A stretch of DNA of 6,572 bases, from positions 1 through 6,572 of the forward strand of contig JAGBZQ010000041.1 in assembly GCA_017628165.1 (NCBI GenBank), read 5' to 3'. A program made the position numbers and the translations under genes. Source of the DNA: Kiritimatiellia bacterium (lineage in GTDB: Bacteria > Verrucomicrobiota > Kiritimatiellia > RFP12 > UBA1067). Under the pieces are notes generated by a model, which was given only the letters and a program-made list of their open reading frames with translations, was not told the origin of the DNA and ran no database searches. Below, in pieces: positions 5,879 through 6,572 of the stretch. Each line of letters opens with the position of its first letter. Position 1 is the stretch's first letter.

Positions 5879-6572
5879 TTACTTGCTAAGCTCAGCCGTG
5901 ACGTCAGCGAGAACCTGGCGGAGAGCCTTGGGAACGCGCTTAGCCGTCTTGGAGACAACCTTCGAACCCTTGGATGCCTTGGCATCGTACTCGTCGTAGG
6001 AAGCGCCAATCGTCTCGATTTCCTTGAGCCAGCCGGCCTTGTCAACCTTGAGGATTTCCTTGAGGAACTTCTCGTTGACCGTATCCTTGCCGGTGTTGTT
6101 GGAAAGATCAATGTCAGCGGCCTTCGGAAGATTGCCGATAGCCGTCTTCTGGCACTTCACCTTGCCCTCGATACGATCGCAGATCCACTTGAGCACGCGG
6201 CTGTTATCGCCGAAACCAGGCCACATGAACTCGCCCTTGGCGGTCTTGCGGAACCAGTTGACGAAGTAGATCTTGGGAAGGTTGGCGGGATTGGCGGAGG
6301 TGCGCTCCATCTCGAGCCAGTGCTGGAAGTAGTCAGCCACGTTGTAGCCAAAGAACGGAAGCATAGCCATAGGATCGCGGCGGACCTGCCCGATCTGATC
6401 AGAGATGACGGCAGCGGTAACCTCGGAACCGGCAGCGCTACCCATAAACACGCCGTGCGTCCAGCTCTTAGCCTCGTTTACAAGCGGAATCGTGGAAGGA
6501 CGGCGGCCGCCGAAGAGGATCGCGTCAACAGGAACGCCCGTGGGCTTGCCGGCGTAGACGCCCTCGAAACCT
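5879..6572 (-). CDS. pckG: Phosphoenolpyruvate carboxykinase (GTP), C-terminal part
   Basis: The last 230 residues or so of a protein of about 600 are visible, and the 5' part lies beyond the right edge. The enzyme interconverts oxaloacetate plus GTP with phosphoenolpyruvate, CO2 and GDP, in gluconeogenesis or, in many anaerobes, in CO2-fixing fermentation. The GTP-type family is clear from GVPVDAILFGGRRP (visible residues 12-25), WTHGVFMGSAAGSE (37-50), DPMAMLPFFGYNVADYFQHW just after it, and the guanine pocket stretch VNWFRK...GEFMWPGFGDN. In that stretch the three Phe and the Asn that contact guanine in animal PEPCK are all kept. The C-terminus is Lys/Ala-rich and ends at a TAA. The frame is open from the window edge through an internal GTG at 6451, which is not a start. 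A terminator follows 25 bases downstream, so this is the end of its transcript. The kinase P-loop is outside the window. Confidence 0.96.
   Translation of the reverse strand, partial: GFEGVYAGKPTGVPVDAILFGGRRPSTIPLVNEAKSWTHGVFMGSAAGSEVTAAVISDQIGQVRRDPMAMLPFFGYNVADYFQHWLEMERTSANPANLPKIYFVNWFRKTAKGEFMWPGFGDNSRVLKWICDRIEGKVKCQKTAIGNLPKAADIDLSNNTGKDTVNEKFLKEILKVDKAGWLKEIETIGASYDEYDAKASKGSKVVSKTAKRVPKALRQVLADVTAELSK

Noticed and set aside
5879..6451. A short stand-alone protein starting at GTG 6451
   Set aside because: The frame continues open to the window edge with conserved PEPCK residues upstream of the GTG, so this is an internal codon of a longer gene.

Overview
The window reads as ordinary bacterial chromosome. 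All recognisable genes lie on the minus strand, so transcription runs right to left. In that order it holds the 3' end of a GTP-type phosphoenolpyruvate carboxykinase gene, a terminator hairpin, and a promoter. A closely packed four-gene run follows: ketol-acid reductoisomerase (ilvC), a CPA2-type cation:proton antiporter, a membrane-anchored protein of unknown function, and glutaminyl-tRNA synthetase (glnS). At the left edge a second promoter and ribosome binding site lead into the first seven codons of another gene. No RNA gene, mobile element, CRISPR array or riboswitch was seen, and no gene-free stretch exceeds about 170 bases.

Organism: the DNA is moderately GC-rich with short intergenic gaps. 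The reductoisomerase resembles the form I recall from Bacteroidetes and fungi rather than the short class I enzyme of many bacteria. The unknown protein resembles, from memory, membrane-anchored proteins of the Planctomycetes-Verrucomicrobia-Lentisphaerae-Kiritimatiellota group. A GTP-dependent PEPCK and a true GlnRS are compatible with such a lineage. This placement is tentative and needs a database search.

Layout: PEPCK ends at 5879 and is followed by a hairpin with T-runs on both sides (5819-5857). A minus-strand extended -10 promoter (5744-5752) precedes ilvC (4598-5707). ilvC is separated by 13 bases from the antiporter (2563-4584). The antiporter stop overlaps the start of the unknown gene (1838-2566) by four bases, and that gene overlaps glnS (126-1841) in the same way. 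This geometry predicts one ilvC-antiporter-unknown-glnS transcript with translational coupling at the last two junctions. Thirteen bases past the glnS stop lies a minus-strand TTGACA-17-TAAACT promoter, with no clear terminator before it.

Functionally the run mixes branched-chain amino acid synthesis, ion/pH homeostasis, an uncharacterised membrane-anchored protein and Gln-tRNA charging. No single pathway unites them. Shared growth-linked expression is the simplest reading, and the unknown gene is the least explained part of the window.
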